From contig JAKJJQ010000093.1 in the NCBI GenBank assembly GCA_021713415.1, positions 1-7,020 on the forward strand: 7,020 bases of DNA, in the 5' to 3' direction. The notes under the pieces are model-generated. The model had not been told where the DNA came from. It saw only the letters and a list, made by a program, of their open reading frames with translations, and did no database searches. The stretch comes from M0027 sp021713415 (lineage in GTDB: Bacteria; Pseudomonadota; Gammaproteobacteria; Francisellales; Francisellaceae). Made by a program: the position numbers and the translations under genes. Positions 6,950-7,020 of this stretch are shown one piece after another (the first letter of the stretch is position 1; each line of letters opens with the position of its first letter).

Positions 6950-7020
6950 CCAGTTTTAACCCTTGATTCTTAACATACCGCTCCACCACTTTCCAGTTAC
7001 CTCCTTCACCAACTGTCCCA
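6924..7020 (-). CDS. tnpA: C-terminal fragment of an IS200/IS605-type transposase (TnpA)
   Basis: The frame enters from the right edge and ends at TAA 6926-6924. The 31 visible residues include TVGEGGNWKVVERYVKNQGL and end in LDEAQLRLF. A TVG turn followed by a helix of the form V..YV.NQ is the usual C-terminal end of the small tyrosine (Y1 HUH) transposases of IS200/IS605, and the hairpin just downstream fits the right end of such an element. The HUH motif and catalytic Tyr are outside the window, so the family call rests on this tail and the hairpin. The last 26 nt overlap the start of the hsdM frame in another reading frame. Whether the element is complete cannot be seen. Confidence 0.65.
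   Translation of the reverse strand, partial: GTVGEGGNWKVVERYVKNQGLKLDEAQLRLF

Overview
The window holds a single leftward (minus-strand) type I restriction-modification operon in the order hsdM – hsdS – rhuM/fic – hsdR, with a partial transposase gene at each edge. The DNA is AT-rich. The protein sequences and the style of insertion sequence (IS) remnants suggest a low-GC proteobacterium, probably a gammaproteobacterium. I cannot name the genus.

Layout from right to left, the direction of transcription. At 6924-7020 is the last ~31 codons of what looks like an IS200/IS605-type TnpA transposase. Next is a GC-rich hairpin (6902-6921) typical of the right end of such elements. The hsdM reading frame runs directly out of this IS end: its first ~16-20 codons are IS sequence, and homology to HsdM begins only at about residue 19. 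The gene has therefore lost its native start, its promoter and roughly the first 40 codons. From there on it is intact, including the SAM-binding motif and the NPPF catalytic motif. Then follow hsdS (two target-recognition domains), a RhuM-Fic/Doc fusion gene, and a full-length hsdR with nuclease, helicase and C-terminal domains. The genes overlap by 8 nt or are 1 nt apart, and each of hsdS, rhuM and hsdR has a Shine-Dalgarno sequence 6 nt before its ATG, so they form one transcriptional and translationally coupled unit. At 1-139 is the start of another transposase-like gene, tentatively IS1595-like, after a short AT-rich gap.

Working together, HsdS would choose the DNA site, HsdM would methylate adenine there, and HsdR would translocate and cut unmethylated foreign DNA. 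HsdM2S is also needed for HsdR to act, so damage to hsdM could silence both modification and restriction. The points that most deserve attention are the IS-made chimeric N-terminus of HsdM and the RhuM-Fic protein, whose role inside type I loci is not established and whose Fic motif is of the Doc type (HPFVDGNKR). I saw no RNA genes, CRISPR arrays, attachment sites or origins.
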